This document shows positions 17,489-25,398 of a DNA stretch of 59,552 nucleotides, piece after piece. The notes beneath the pieces are model-generated. The model was not told where the DNA came from. It made no database searches and saw nothing but the letters and a program-made list of their open reading frames with translations. The stretch lies in the NCBI RefSeq assembly GCF_009863025.1, contig NZ_WWIR01000695.1, positions 1-59,552 on the forward strand, written 5' to 3'. The position numbers and the translations under genes are program-made. The DNA is from Streptomyces sp. SID4985 (GTDB lineage Bacteria; Actinomycetota; Actinomycetes; Streptomycetales; Streptomycetaceae). Every line of letters starts with the position of its first letter. Within the stretch, counting starts at the first letter, position 1.

Positions 17489-17519
17489 AGAGGGGCCGTC
17501 CCACTGGGGCGGCCCCTCT
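17489..17519 (+). terminator. terminator of the rpsF-ssb-rpsR-rplI operon
   Basis: 14-bp stem with one G-U pair and a 3-nt loop ACT (left arm AGAGGGGCCGTCCC), followed by TT. It starts 25 bp after the rplI stop codon. Confidence 0.85.
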
Positions 17520-17573
17520 TCGCGTTCGTACCGGGAGCGGGGGAGCGTCGACAGTCGACTGCCGACGCGGCAT

Positions 17574-17587
17574 GTTTCACGTGAAAC
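17574..17587. other. parS: parS site, perfect
   Basis: Perfect GTTTCACGTGAAAC in the convergent gap between rplI and the MATE gene, 24 bp from the MATE stop codon. Confidence 0.93.
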
Positions 17588-17611
17588 CGGGACAACGGCG
17601 GCTTGCCCGCG

Positions 17612-18949
17612 TCAGCGGCTCGCGCCCGTCACGATCCACTTGCCCGAGCGCGCTCGCAGCCACAGGGTGAGCAGGCGGACCGTCATCATCAGGGTCATGG
17701 CCGCCCACAAGGCGGTGAGCCCGCCGCCCAGCACGGGGACGAGCAGTGCCACCGGCGTGAACACGGCCAGCGTGATCACCATCGCCCAGGCCAGATAGGG
17801 TCCGTCCCCCGCGCCCATCAGGACGCCGTCCAGGACGAAGACGATCCCGCAGACCGGCTCGGAGAGCGCCACCATCAGCAGGGCGGGCAGCGCCACGTCC
17901 CGTACGACGGGGTCGCCGGTGAACAGCGGCAGGAAGAGCGGCCGGGCGGCCACGACGAGCACACCGAGGACGAGACCGGCCGCGATGCCCCACTGGACCA
18001 TGCGGCGACAGGCTTCACGCGCGCCCCGAGCGTCGGAGGCACCGAGATACCGGCCGATGATCGCCTGCCCGGCGATCGCGATCGCGTCCAGCGCGAAGGC
18101 CAGCAGGCTCCACAGGGACAGGACGATCTGGTGGGCGGCGATGTCGGCGTCACCGAGGCGGGCCGCCATCGCTGTGACGATCATGAGGATCGCCCGCAGG
18201 GACAGCGTGCGGACCAGGAGCGGAACGCCCGCCTGGGCCGATGCCCTGATACCAGCGAGGTCCGGCCGCAGCGACGCCTTGTGCCGCCGCGCTCCGCGCA
18301 CGACCACGAGGAGATAGACGGCCGCCATGCCCCACTGGGCGATGACCGTGCCCCAGGCCGAGCCCGCGATCCCGAGCCCGGCCGGGTAGACGAGCAGCGT
18401 GTTGAGGACGGCGTTGGCTACGAAGCCCCCGACGGCGACGTACAGCGGGGTCCTGGTGTTCTGCAGACCGCGTAGTACGCCGGTGGCGGCCAGGACCGTG
18501 AGCATGGCCGGGATGCCCAGCGTCGAGATGCGCAGATACGTGGTGGCGTAGGGCGCCGCCGTGGCGGAGGCGCCGAAGAGGTGCACGATGCCGGGCGCCA
18601 GCGGCAGGACCACGGCGATGACCGCCACGCCGATGAGCAGGGCCAGCCAGATCCCGTCCATGCCCTGGCGCAGGGCCGCCGGGAGATCGCCGGCGCCGAC
18701 GCGCCGGGACACCGCTGCCGTGGTGGCGTAGGCGAGGAAGACGAACACGCTCACGGCGGTCGTGAGGAGCGCGGTCGCGACGCCTAGACCGGCGAGCTGA
18801 GCCGTGCCCAGGTGGCCGACGATCGCGCTGTCGGCCATGACGAACAGCGGCTCGGCGACGAGCGCGCCGAAGGCCGGAACCGCCAGGGCGACGATCTCTC
18901 GGTCGTGCCGCCGACGGGTGGCCCGGGGGATCGCTGGAGCCTGTGTCAT
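17612..18949 (-). CDS. MATE family efflux transporter (DinF-like)
   Basis: This 445-residue protein has twelve hydrophobic segments and MATE-family sequence features: ALAVPAFGALVAEPLFVMADSAIVGHLG at the start of helix 1 (motif shortened here to ALAVPAFGALVAEP), GLQNTRTPLYVAV in the middle and FDG-like LDGVLMGAGDGPYLAWA near helix 10. These proteins export cationic drugs or metabolites using H+ or Na+ gradients. The ATG at 18947-18949 is preferred over an in-frame TTG nine bases upstream, because TACATT and TTGCAT with an 18-bp spacer place the transcription start at this ATG. It is divergent from dnaB across a region rich in DnaA-box-like sequences. Confidence 0.88.
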   Translation of the reverse strand: MTQAPAIPRATRRRHDREIVALAVPAFGALVAEPLFVMADSAIVGHLGTAQLAGLGVATALLTTAVSVFVFLAYATTAAVSRRVGAGDLPAALRQGMDGIWLALLIGVAVIAVVLPLAPGIVHLFGASATAAPYATTYLRISTLGIPAMLTVLAATGVLRGLQNTRTPLYVAVGGFVANAVLNTLLVYPAGLGIAGSAWGTVIAQWGMAAVYLLVVVRGARRHKASLRPDLAGIRASAQAGVPLLVRTLSLRAILMIVTAMAARLGDADIAAHQIVLSLWSLLAFALDAIAIAGQAIIGRYLGASDARGAREACRRMVQWGIAAGLVLGVLVVAARPLFLPLFTGDPVVRDVALPALLMVALSEPVCGIVFVLDGVLMGAGDGPYLAWAMVITLAVFTPVALLVPVLGGGLTALWAAMTLMMTVRLLTLWLRARSGKWIVTGASR

Positions 18950-18986
18950 GGGCGCCAATGTATCCGTCCACAGGTAAGTGATGCAA
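18949..18986 (-). promoter_or_regulatory. predicted leaderless promoter of the MATE gene
   Basis: On the minus strand, TTGCAT (18981-18986) and TACATT (18957-18962) are separated by 18 bp, and the ATG begins 7 nt after the -10 hexamer. No ribosome-binding site precedes the ATG. This is a well-formed leaderless promoter. Confidence 0.55.
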
Positions 18987-19407
18987 TTACCATGTGACCC
19001 TTACGTTCGGTCGTGGATCGCGTACGTTCGCGCGTTGTTCGAGGTGATCTTGGTCCGGCTGGGGAGTTTTTTGTTCTGCACAGCCAGTGGGCAACAAAGA
19101 CGCAGGTCAAGGTCGTCCTGCTGGAGGAATCGAGGTCTTGTTCACAGGACTGTCCACCGGGTCGTGCACAGGTTTCGGGGAGTTCTCCACAGCATCTGGG
19201 CCGTCGTCCACATGGCCTGTGGATAACCAGATTGGCTGAAGGTGCCGGGGGGCCTACCGTGGTCCGGCGCCCGCTCCCTGTCCCGGCCCTGGAAAACGTC
19301 GTACACCGACGCGCCGGACCCGGTGCCGGGCCTCTCATTTTGTCAGTGCCGTGCCGTACAAAGAGGCGTGGCGAGGTCCGCTGTGCGGACGGGAGGAGGT
19401 GGCTCGA
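18950..19407. other. intergenic region with a cluster of DnaA-box-like nonamers upstream of dnaB
   Basis: This 458-bp region has no credible gene. It carries TTGTTCACA (19138-19146), CTGTCCACC (19150-19158), TTCTCCACA (19183-19191), TCGTCCACA (19204-19212) and a perfect TTATCCACA on the minus strand (19218-19226), plus CCGTCCACA at 18964-18972. The Streptomyces DnaA consensus is close to TTGTCCACA with degenerate first three positions. The density suggests DnaA binding, either for titration or for control of dnaB. It also holds the MATE and dnaB promoters. Confidence 0.5.
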
Positions 19408-20886
19408 TTGAGCATTTCCGAGCCCTTGGACGATCCGTGGGCCGACAGCGGACCCAGCGATCGTCTGCCCGCCTCCCGCCGTCGTGGCGAGGCCGTCCGC
19501 AGCCGCGGTGAGCAGCACGACCGCGGACGCGACAACGACGACTGGGACGGCGGCGGCTCCTCCTTCGAGCGGGTGCCGCCCCAGGACCTGGACGCCGAGC
19601 AGTCCGTCCTCGGCGGCATGCTGCTGTCCAAGGAAGCCATCGCCGACGTGGTCGAGATCCTCAAGGGTCACGACTTCTACAAGCCCGCGCACGAGACGAT
19701 CTACCAGGCGATCCTCGACATCTACGCGAAGGGCGAGCCGGCCGACCCGATCACGATCGCGGCCGAACTCACCAAGCGCGGCGAGATCAACAAGGTCGGC
19801 GGCGCGGCGTATCTGCACACCCTCGTCCAGACGGTGCCGACGGCGGCGAACGCCGAGTACTACGCCGAGATCGTCCACGAGCGCGCGGTACTGCGCCGCC
19901 TGGTGGAGGCGGGCACGCGCATCACGCAGATGGGATACGCGGCCGACGGCGACGTCGACGAGATCGTCAACAGCGCCCAGGCCGAGATCTACGCGGTCAC
20001 CGAGCAGCGCACCAGCGAGGACTATCTGCCGCTCGGCGACATCATGGAGGGCGCCCTCGACGAGATCGAGGCGATCGGCTCGCGCAGCGGCGAGATGACC
20101 GGCGTGCCCACCGGGTTCACGGACTTCGACTCGCTGACCAACGGCCTGCACCCGGGCCAGATGATCGTCATCGCCGCGCGTCCCGCCATGGGTAAGTCCA
20201 CTCTTGCGCTGGACTTCGCGCGGGCCGCCTCGATCAAGCACAACCTGCCGAGCGTGGTCTTCTCGCTCGAGATGGGCCGCAACGAGATCGCGATGCGTCT
20301 GCTGTCCGCCGAGGCACGGGTCGCCCTGCACCACATGCGCTCCGGCACGATGACCGACGAGGACTGGACCCGGCTCGCCCGCCGGATGCCGGACGTCTCG
20401 GCCGCCCCCCTCTACATCGACGACTCCCCGAACCTGTCGATGATGGAGATCCGCGCCAAGTGCCGCCGCCTGAAGCAGCGCAACGACCTGAAGCTGGTCG
20501 TCATCGACTACCTCCAGCTGATGCAGTCCGGCGGCTCCAAGCGCGCCGAGAGCCGTCAGCAGGAGGTCTCGGACATGTCCCGTAACCTCAAGCTCCTCGC
20601 GAAGGAGCTGGAGCTCCCGGTGATCGCGCTGTCCCAGCTGAACCGTGGTCCCGAGCAGCGCACCGACAAGAAGCCGGCGGTCTCCGACCTGCGTGAGTCG
20701 GGCTCCATCGAGCAGGACGCGGACATGGTCATCCTGCTGCACCGCGAGGACGCCTACGACAAGGAGTCCCCGCGCGCGGGCGAGGCCGACCTGATCGTCG
20801 CCAAGCACCGTAACGGCCCCACGGCCACGATCACGGTCGCCTTCCAGGGCCACTACTCCCGCTTCGTGGACATGGCCCAGACCTGA
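19408..20886 (+). CDS. dnaB: replicative DNA helicase DnaB
   Basis: This 492-residue protein is the hexameric helicase that unwinds DNA at the replication fork. It has an N-terminal DnaB-N domain (PPQDLDAEQSVLGGMLL near residue 60) and a RecA-type core with Walker A (ARPAMGKSTLALDFA), Walker B (LVVIDYLQLM) and GSIEQDADMVILLHRED. There is no intein, unlike in many mycobacteria. The start is a TTG at 19408 because GGGAGGAGG ends 8 nt upstream; reading further up in frame gives no ribosome-binding site. A charged, disordered segment of about 55 residues precedes the folded domain. Confidence 0.95.
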   Translation: MSISEPLDDPWADSGPSDRLPASRRRGEAVRSRGEQHDRGRDNDDWDGGGSSFERVPPQDLDAEQSVLGGMLLSKEAIADVVEILKGHDFYKPAHETIYQAILDIYAKGEPADPITIAAELTKRGEINKVGGAAYLHTLVQTVPTAANAEYYAEIVHERAVLRRLVEAGTRITQMGYAADGDVDEIVNSAQAEIYAVTEQRTSEDYLPLGDIMEGALDEIEAIGSRSGEMTGVPTGFTDFDSLTNGLHPGQMIVIAARPAMGKSTLALDFARAASIKHNLPSVVFSLEMGRNEIAMRLLSAEARVALHHMRSGTMTDEDWTRLARRMPDVSAAPLYIDDSPNLSMMEIRAKCRRLKQRNDLKLVVIDYLQLMQSGGSKRAESRQQEVSDMSRNLKLLAKELELPVIALSQLNRGPEQRTDKKPAVSDLRESGSIEQDADMVILLHREDAYDKESPRAGEADLIVAKHRNGPTATITVAFQGHYSRFVDMAQT

Positions 20887-20928
20887 CCGGCCGGTCGGCT
20901 CCCTGCGCCGGGTGCGGCGGTGGGTTTG

Positions 20929-22038
20929 TCAGCCCGGCTGGAAGAACGCGAGCATCCGCTGAGCCGCGTCGGGCGCCATCAGCATGTCGTGGATGCGCGC
21001 GCACTGCCGGCCGATGGCGTCGGTGCGTTCGAACATCTCGCGTTCGTACTCCTTCACGGCGGCGGGGAAGTCGTCCGGGTGCGCGGCGAGCGCGAGACCG
21101 AGCAGGGCGCCGTCGAGCAGCGCCATGTTGGCGCCCTCTCCCGTCGGCGGCATCAGATGCGCGGCATCGCCGACCAGCGTGACGTCCGGCGCGGACGGCC
21201 AGGTCAGGCCCACCGGAAGCATGGTGATCGACCGCGGCACGACCGTGTCGTCGCAGGCCGCGATCAGCGCGGTGAACCGTGCGTCCCAGCCGGGAAGCAG
21301 CTCGATCAGCCGCGCCCGGGCGGCGGCCGGGTCGTCGAACGGGATCCCGCTGGTGGCGAACCAGTCCTCGCCGGTGTTGTAGAAGCTGACGCCGATACGG
21401 ACGCGGCCGTCGCCGTTGCGCTGCGCCGCCAGGGATATTCCGTTGCCGAGCACCCAGTAGTTGCCGCGTCCGACCATCGCCGCGAGGTCGGGGTGCGTGC
21501 GGTCGATGTCGGGGATGCCGACCTCGACGACGTTCTGGCCGATGTGCGCCGGGCGGGCGTCGGTGAGCAGCGGGCGGACCCGGGACCGTGCGCCGTCCGC
21601 GCCGACCAGCAGGTCGTACGGGGCGCTGCCGCCGTCGGCGAAGCGCAGCAGGCCGTTGTCGGCGGACGTGAACGCGTGTCCCCAGCGCACCGTGCCCTCG
21701 GGGAGGGAGTCCAGCAGCAGGTCGCGCAGATCGGCGCGGTCGACCTCGGGCCGGGCGAGCGGGGCGTCGTCGGGTGTGTCCTCCTGGAGCAACAGGGTGC
21801 CGTCCGGCTGGAGAAGGCGCATGTCCTGGCCCTCGCCACGGGCGATCGCGTGGAACCCGTCGATCAGACCGGCCTCGCGCAGCGCCCGCTGGCCGGAGTG
21901 GATGTCGAGCATCCCGCCCTGACCGCGCGCGGCGCGTGACGGCTCACGCTCGTACACGACGGAATCCATGCCGTTCACATGCAGCACACGGGCGAGAGCC
22001 AGGCCGCCGAGGCCGGCTCCGACGATGGCAATGGTCAT
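20929..22038 (-). CDS. FAD-dependent aromatic-hydroxylase-type monooxygenase (TetX/PHBH-like)
   Basis: This 369-residue flavoprotein has the N-terminal FAD motif IAIVGAGLGGLALARVL, a DG-like motif (LLVGADGARSRVRP) and the C-terminal FAD-ribityl motif LVGDAAHLMPPTGEGANMA. Members hydroxylate aromatic or polyketide substrates with NAD(P)H and O2, and tetracycline-inactivating TetX is one relative. The ATG at 22036-22038 has GGGGAGG 6 nt upstream. A TetR regulator lies divergently, and two copies of a palindromic operator fill the 71-bp gap, so the enzyme is probably induced by a small molecule, perhaps its substrate. Self-resistance or xenobiotic detoxification is an inference. Confidence 0.85.
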   Translation of the reverse strand: MTIAIVGAGLGGLALARVLHVNGMDSVVYEREPSRAARGQGGMLDIHSGQRALREAGLIDGFHAIARGEGQDMRLLQPDGTLLLQEDTPDDAPLARPEVDRADLRDLLLDSLPEGTVRWGHAFTSADNGLLRFADGGSAPYDLLVGADGARSRVRPLLTDARPAHIGQNVVEVGIPDIDRTHPDLAAMVGRGNYWVLGNGISLAAQRNGDGRVRIGVSFYNTGEDWFATSGIPFDDPAAARARLIELLPGWDARFTALIAACDDTVVPRSITMLPVGLTWPSAPDVTLVGDAAHLMPPTGEGANMALLDGALLGLALAAHPDDFPAAVKEYEREMFERTDAIGRQCARIHDMLMAPDAAQRMLAFFQPG

Positions 22039-22052
22039 GGTTGCCTCCCCTT

Positions 22053-22084
22053 CGATACACCGTATTGATCGATACACTGTATCG
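22053..22084. promoter_or_regulatory. tandem TetR operators between monooxygenase and tetR
   Basis: The 15-bp site CGATACACTGTATCG (22070-22084) is a perfect palindrome around a central base. A weaker copy, CGATACACCGTATTG, lies at 22053-22067, 17 bp away centre to centre. For tetR, a TGTACT -10-like hexamer at 22095-22100 would place the -35 region inside the perfect operator. Confidence 0.7.
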
Positions 22085-22109
22085 CTCGTTGCCTTGTACT
22101 GTTGGCGGC

Positions 22110-22790
22110 ATGTTGGTGTGGGAGAGGCCGGAGCCGCCGAATCGACCCGTTCCGACCCCGCTGAGCCGGGAGCGGATCGTGGGAACGGCGATCCGGCTGG
22201 CCGACGCGGACGGCCTGGAAGCGGTGTCGCTGCGCAAGGTCGCCGCCGCGCTGGGTGTCGGCCCGATGCGGCTGTACGGCTACATCGACAGCAAGGAAGA
22301 GCTGCTCGACCTGATGGTCGACGCGCTGTACGCCGAGATCCGGCCGGCCGGAGACGGCTGGCGGGACATGCTGCGGTCCCTCGCCGAAACCACCAGGCAG
22401 GCTGCTCACGAGCACGAATGGCTCGCCGATCTGCTCGGCGGGCGGCCGCAGCTCGGGCCGCACGCGCTGGCCAACGGGGAGACCGTGGTGGCCGCGCTGG
22501 GCGACCTCGATATGGACGCCGTCATGCCGGTGGTCGCCGCGGTCAACGCGTACGTCATCGGTGCCGTGCGCCGTGAGATCGCCGAGCGGCGGGCCGAGCG
22601 GGCCACCGGCATGGACGAGAAGCACTGGCAGGCCGCGCTCGGGCCCTATCTGATGCGGACCTTCGCCACCGGCCGGTTCCCCGCCCTGTCAACGGTCGTG
22701 CGCGACGCCGCCCACCTGGACGCCGACCACACCTTCCGGCTCGGCCTCGACTGCCTGCTCGACGGCATCGAGGCCCGCACCGCCGGGTGA
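22110..22790 (+). CDS. TetR family transcriptional regulator
   Basis: This 226-residue protein has an N-terminal TetR helix-turn-helix (SRERIVGTAIRLADADG, then SLRKVAAALGVGPMRLYGYI at about residues 40-60) and a C-terminal domain resembling the TetR-C family of classical tetracycline repressors. It is divergent from the FAD monooxygenase and very likely represses it through the operators in the shared gap. There is no clear ribosome-binding site. The ATG lies 9 nt after a TGTACT hexamer, so the transcript may be nearly leaderless. Confidence 0.9.
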   Translation: MLVWERPEPPNRPVPTPLSRERIVGTAIRLADADGLEAVSLRKVAAALGVGPMRLYGYIDSKEELLDLMVDALYAEIRPAGDGWRDMLRSLAETTRQAAHEHEWLADLLGGRPQLGPHALANGETVVAALGDLDMDAVMPVVAAVNAYVIGAVRREIAERRAERATGMDEKHWQAALGPYLMRTFATGRFPALSTVVRDAAHLDADHTFRLGLDCLLDGIEARTAG

Positions 22791-22854
22791 CGCGCGGTCC
22801 TCGGGGCCGATCAAAGAACTCGACGTCTCGCCCTTCAGCGGATGGACTGGGCGC

Positions 22855-24243
22855 ATGACGACATCTCATGAAGAGCTGCTGCCGGGGACGCGGCGCGCGC
22901 TGTCGCACCGGGTCGCCGTCGCGCAGGCCGAGGGGCGGGCGCCGTCGTTGGTGGCCGCGGTGGTACGGGGCGGGCGGGTCGTGTGGCAGGGGGCGCGGTC
23001 CTCGGTGGAGGGGCACGAACCGGACGGGGACGTGCAGTACCGGATCGGCTCCCTCACCAAGACGTTCACCGCCGTCCTGGTGCTGCGGCTGCGGGACGAG
23101 GGGGTGCTGGACCTCGGTGATCCGCTGGAGAAGCATCTGCCGGGCACCGGTGCCGGTGAGGCGACCGTCGCCGAACTGCTCGCCCACACCGCGGGGTTGG
23201 CGGCCGAGTCGCCCGCGCCCTGGTGGGAGCGGACCCCGGGCTCGCTGCGCCCCGAACTGAGCGACGTGCTCGGTGAGCACCCCCTGCCGCACCCGGTCGG
23301 GCGGCGCTTCCACTACTCCAACCCCGGCTACACCCTGCTCGGCGCGCTGGTGGAGGAGCTGCGCGGCGCCCCCTGGGAGCAGGTGCTGCGCGAGGAGATC
23401 CTCGAACCGCTCGGCCTCCACCGCACGAGCACCCGCCCCCGGGCACCGCACGCGGGCGGCTGGGCGGTGCATCCCTGGGCGGACGCGCTGCTTCCCGAGC
23501 CGGTGGAGGACCTCGGCCGCATGGCGCCGGCCGGACAGCTCTGGTCGACCACCGGGGACCTCGCCCGGTTCGCCGTCTTCCTGGCCGAGGGGGACGACCG
23601 GGTGCTGAGCGCGGAGTCGGTCCGGGAGATGCGGACGCCCGCCGCTCCCGCCGAGGCCACGGACGTGGCGGACGGGGTCGCCTATGGCCTCGGGATGCAG
23701 ATCCAGCACCGCGGCGGCAGGCTCCTCGTCGGCCACTCCGGCTCTCTCCCGGGTTTCCTGGCGAACCTCACCATCAGCGTGGCCGACGACGTCGCGGCGG
23801 TCGTGCTGGCCAACTGCACGAGCGGCCCGCTGCTCGGGGCGGTGGGCGCCGATCTCGTCCGTATCGTCGCGGAGGCGGAACCGCGCATCCCGGAGCCGTG
23901 GCGGCCGATGCCCGAAGTGGATTCGGAAGTCCTTGAGTTGGCGGGGCAGTGGTACTGGGGGACGCACGCCTTCGGGCTGCGGGTGTCCGCGGACGGGCTC
24001 GCGCTGGGCCCGCTCTCGGGGACCGGCCGTCGTGCGCGGTTCCGCCCGAACGGTGACGGCACCTGGAGCGGCCTGGAGGGTTACTACGCCGGTGAGTTGC
24101 TGCGTCCCGTACGGCGCGAGGACGGGACGCTGAGCCATCTCGACCTCGGCTCGTTCGTGTTCACCCGGCAGCCGTACGACCCGGAGGCGTCGGTGCCGGG
24201 CGGTGTGGACGCGGAGGGCTGGCGGGGGAGCGAGCGGGCTTAA
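22855..24243 (+). CDS. serine hydrolase of the beta-lactamase/DD-peptidase (class C) family
   Basis: This 462-residue protein has the three active-site motifs of the class C beta-lactamase/esterase family: SxxK in GSLTKTFTAV (Ser near residue 65), YxN in FHYSNPGYTLLG, and HxG in GHSGSLPGFLAN. No signal peptide is visible, so it is probably cytoplasmic or an esterase rather than a secreted beta-lactamase. About 110 extra C-terminal residues form a lipocalin-like beta domain, as in several actinobacterial members. It follows the TetR gene by 64 bp on the same strand and could share its transcript. A parS-centred hairpin follows its stop. Confidence 0.85.
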   Translation: MTTSHEELLPGTRRALSHRVAVAQAEGRAPSLVAAVVRGGRVVWQGARSSVEGHEPDGDVQYRIGSLTKTFTAVLVLRLRDEGVLDLGDPLEKHLPGTGAGEATVAELLAHTAGLAAESPAPWWERTPGSLRPELSDVLGEHPLPHPVGRRFHYSNPGYTLLGALVEELRGAPWEQVLREEILEPLGLHRTSTRPRAPHAGGWAVHPWADALLPEPVEDLGRMAPAGQLWSTTGDLARFAVFLAEGDDRVLSAESVREMRTPAAPAEATDVADGVAYGLGMQIQHRGGRLLVGHSGSLPGFLANLTISVADDVAAVVLANCTSGPLLGAVGADLVRIVAEAEPRIPEPWRPMPEVDSEVLELAGQWYWGTHAFGLRVSADGLALGPLSGTGRRARFRPNGDGTWSGLEGYYAGELLRPVRREDGTLSHLDLGSFVFTRQPYDPEASVPGGVDAEGWRGSERA

Positions 24244-24262
24244 GCACGGCGGCAGTTGAGAG

Positions 24263-24298
24263 GATTCGGCCTTGTTTCACGTGAAACAGGGCCGAATC
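24263..24298. terminator. 36-bp near-perfect palindrome around parS, likely bidirectional terminator
   Basis: The arms GATTCGGCCTT and AGGGCCGAATC pair with one G-U-type mismatch around a perfect parS core. It lies 20 bp after the serine hydrolase stop and 32 bp from the convergent acetyltransferase stop. Confidence 0.55.
24274..24287. other. parS: parS site, perfect
   Basis: Perfect GTTTCACGTGAAAC at the centre of the inverted repeat 24263-24298, between convergent genes. Confidence 0.93.
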
Positions 24299-24330
24299 GT
24301 CGTATGCGGGACCTGACTGCGTGTGGGTGC

Positions 24331-24783
24331 TCAGAGGTTCAGCTTGAAGCCCTCGTGCGAGGCGGTGAACCCGAGGCGCTCGTAGAAGCGGTGCGCGTCG
24401 GTGCGGGCTTTGTCCGAGGTCAGCTGTACCAGGGTGCAGCCGAGGCCCCGTGCCTGATCGACGGCCCAGTTGATGAGTTCGCTGCCCAGTCCGCTGCCGC
24501 GCTGGTCCGCGTGGACGCGGACGGCTTCGATGAGCGCCCGTGTCGCACCCTTGCGGGAGAGCCCGGGGATCACCGTGAGGTGCAGGGTGCCGATCACGCG
24601 CCCCTCCAGGACGGCGACCATCAGGTGCTGGTTGGGGTCGGCGTCCAGGCGCTCGAACGCGGCGAAGTAGGGCGCCAGGTCGTCGGGGGATTCGCGCTGG
24701 GCGCCGAGGGGGTCGTCGGCCAGCATGGCGACGATCGCCGGGATGTCGTCCGCTCCGGCCCGCCGTATGTCCGTCTGTTCCAT
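24331..24783 (-). CDS. GNAT family N-acetyltransferase
   Basis: This 150-residue protein has a complete GNAT fold: VAVLEGRVIGTLHLTVIPG for strands 3-4, then the acetyl-CoA site IEAVRVHADQRGSGLGSELI (RGSGLG matches Q/RxxGxG/A), and RFYERLGF near the C-terminus. It transfers an acetyl group to an unknown amine. It begins 11 bp after the MarR gene stop, so the two form an operon, and MarR may control its expression. Confidence 0.88.
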   Translation of the reverse strand: MEQTDIRRAGADDIPAIVAMLADDPLGAQRESPDDLAPYFAAFERLDADPNQHLMVAVLEGRVIGTLHLTVIPGLSRKGATRALIEAVRVHADQRGSGLGSELINWAVDQARGLGCTLVQLTSDKARTDAHRFYERLGFTASHEGFKLNL

Positions 24784-24794
24784 GATCCCTGACC

Positions 24795-25253
24795 CTAGGC
24801 GGGCGCGTGCAGGGACTCCACTGTCTTTACCAGGGGCGCCAGTTCGGGCTTCAGGGAGGCTGCGTCCAGTGCCTCGCGCAGGGCGGCGTCATTGGTGGGG
24901 CGCGCCTGTTCCAGCAGCGTCAGTCCCGCTTCGGTGACGTTCGTGTAGATGCCCCGGCGGTCGGTCGGGCACAGATAGCGCTCCAGCAGGCCCCGGTCCT
25001 CCAGGCGGGTCACCAGGCGCGTGGTGGCGCTCTGGCTGAGCACGACCGCGTCGGCCACCTGCTTCATCTGGAGATGGCCGCCCTCGCCGTCGTGCTGGCG
25101 GCTGAGCACGTCGAGCAGGGAGTACTCGCGCACGCTCAGCTCGTGCCGTGCCTGGAGCGCGCGCTCGATGTGCGCCTCGATCCTGCCGTGCAGCAGCGAC
25201 AGCGCGCACCAGCTCTGCGCGAGGGCGGTGAGCGCGGGGTCCGTCGCGGTCAT
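24795..25253 (-). CDS. MarR family transcriptional regulator
   Basis: This 152-residue protein has a MarR winged helix: LSVREYSLLDVLSRQ, then LSQSATTRLVTRLEDRGLLER for the recognition helix and DRRGIYTNVTEAG for the wing. It is divergent from an MFS transporter and upstream of a GNAT gene, the usual pattern for a regulator of drug or stress efflux. A GCAAT-N8-ATTGC inverted repeat lies in the divergent promoter region. Confidence 0.9.
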   Translation of the reverse strand: MTATDPALTALAQSWCALSLLHGRIEAHIERALQARHELSVREYSLLDVLSRQHDGEGGHLQMKQVADAVVLSQSATTRLVTRLEDRGLLERYLCPTDRRGIYTNVTEAGLTLLEQARPTNDAALREALDAASLKPELAPLVKTVESLHAPA

Positions 25254-25304
25254 GGGCGTTCTCCTCCGTCCCGAGCGGCCGGGTTCCAGGGTAGAGCATC
25301 ACTC

Positions 25305-25322
25305 GCAATATCCAGCGATTGC
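25305..25322. promoter_or_regulatory. candidate MarR operator
   Basis: GCAAT (25305-25309) and ATTGC (25318-25322) form an 18-bp inverted repeat 52 bp upstream of the marR start. Further TGCAA elements follow toward the MFS gene. The assignment is from position and symmetry only. Confidence 0.4.
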
Positions 25323-25398
25323 ATTTAACCCGCGTCTGCAACTATTGTCGAAGCCTGCAAAGCGCTCCTGCAATCGTCTGGGAAGGTGTACCCCCCTC

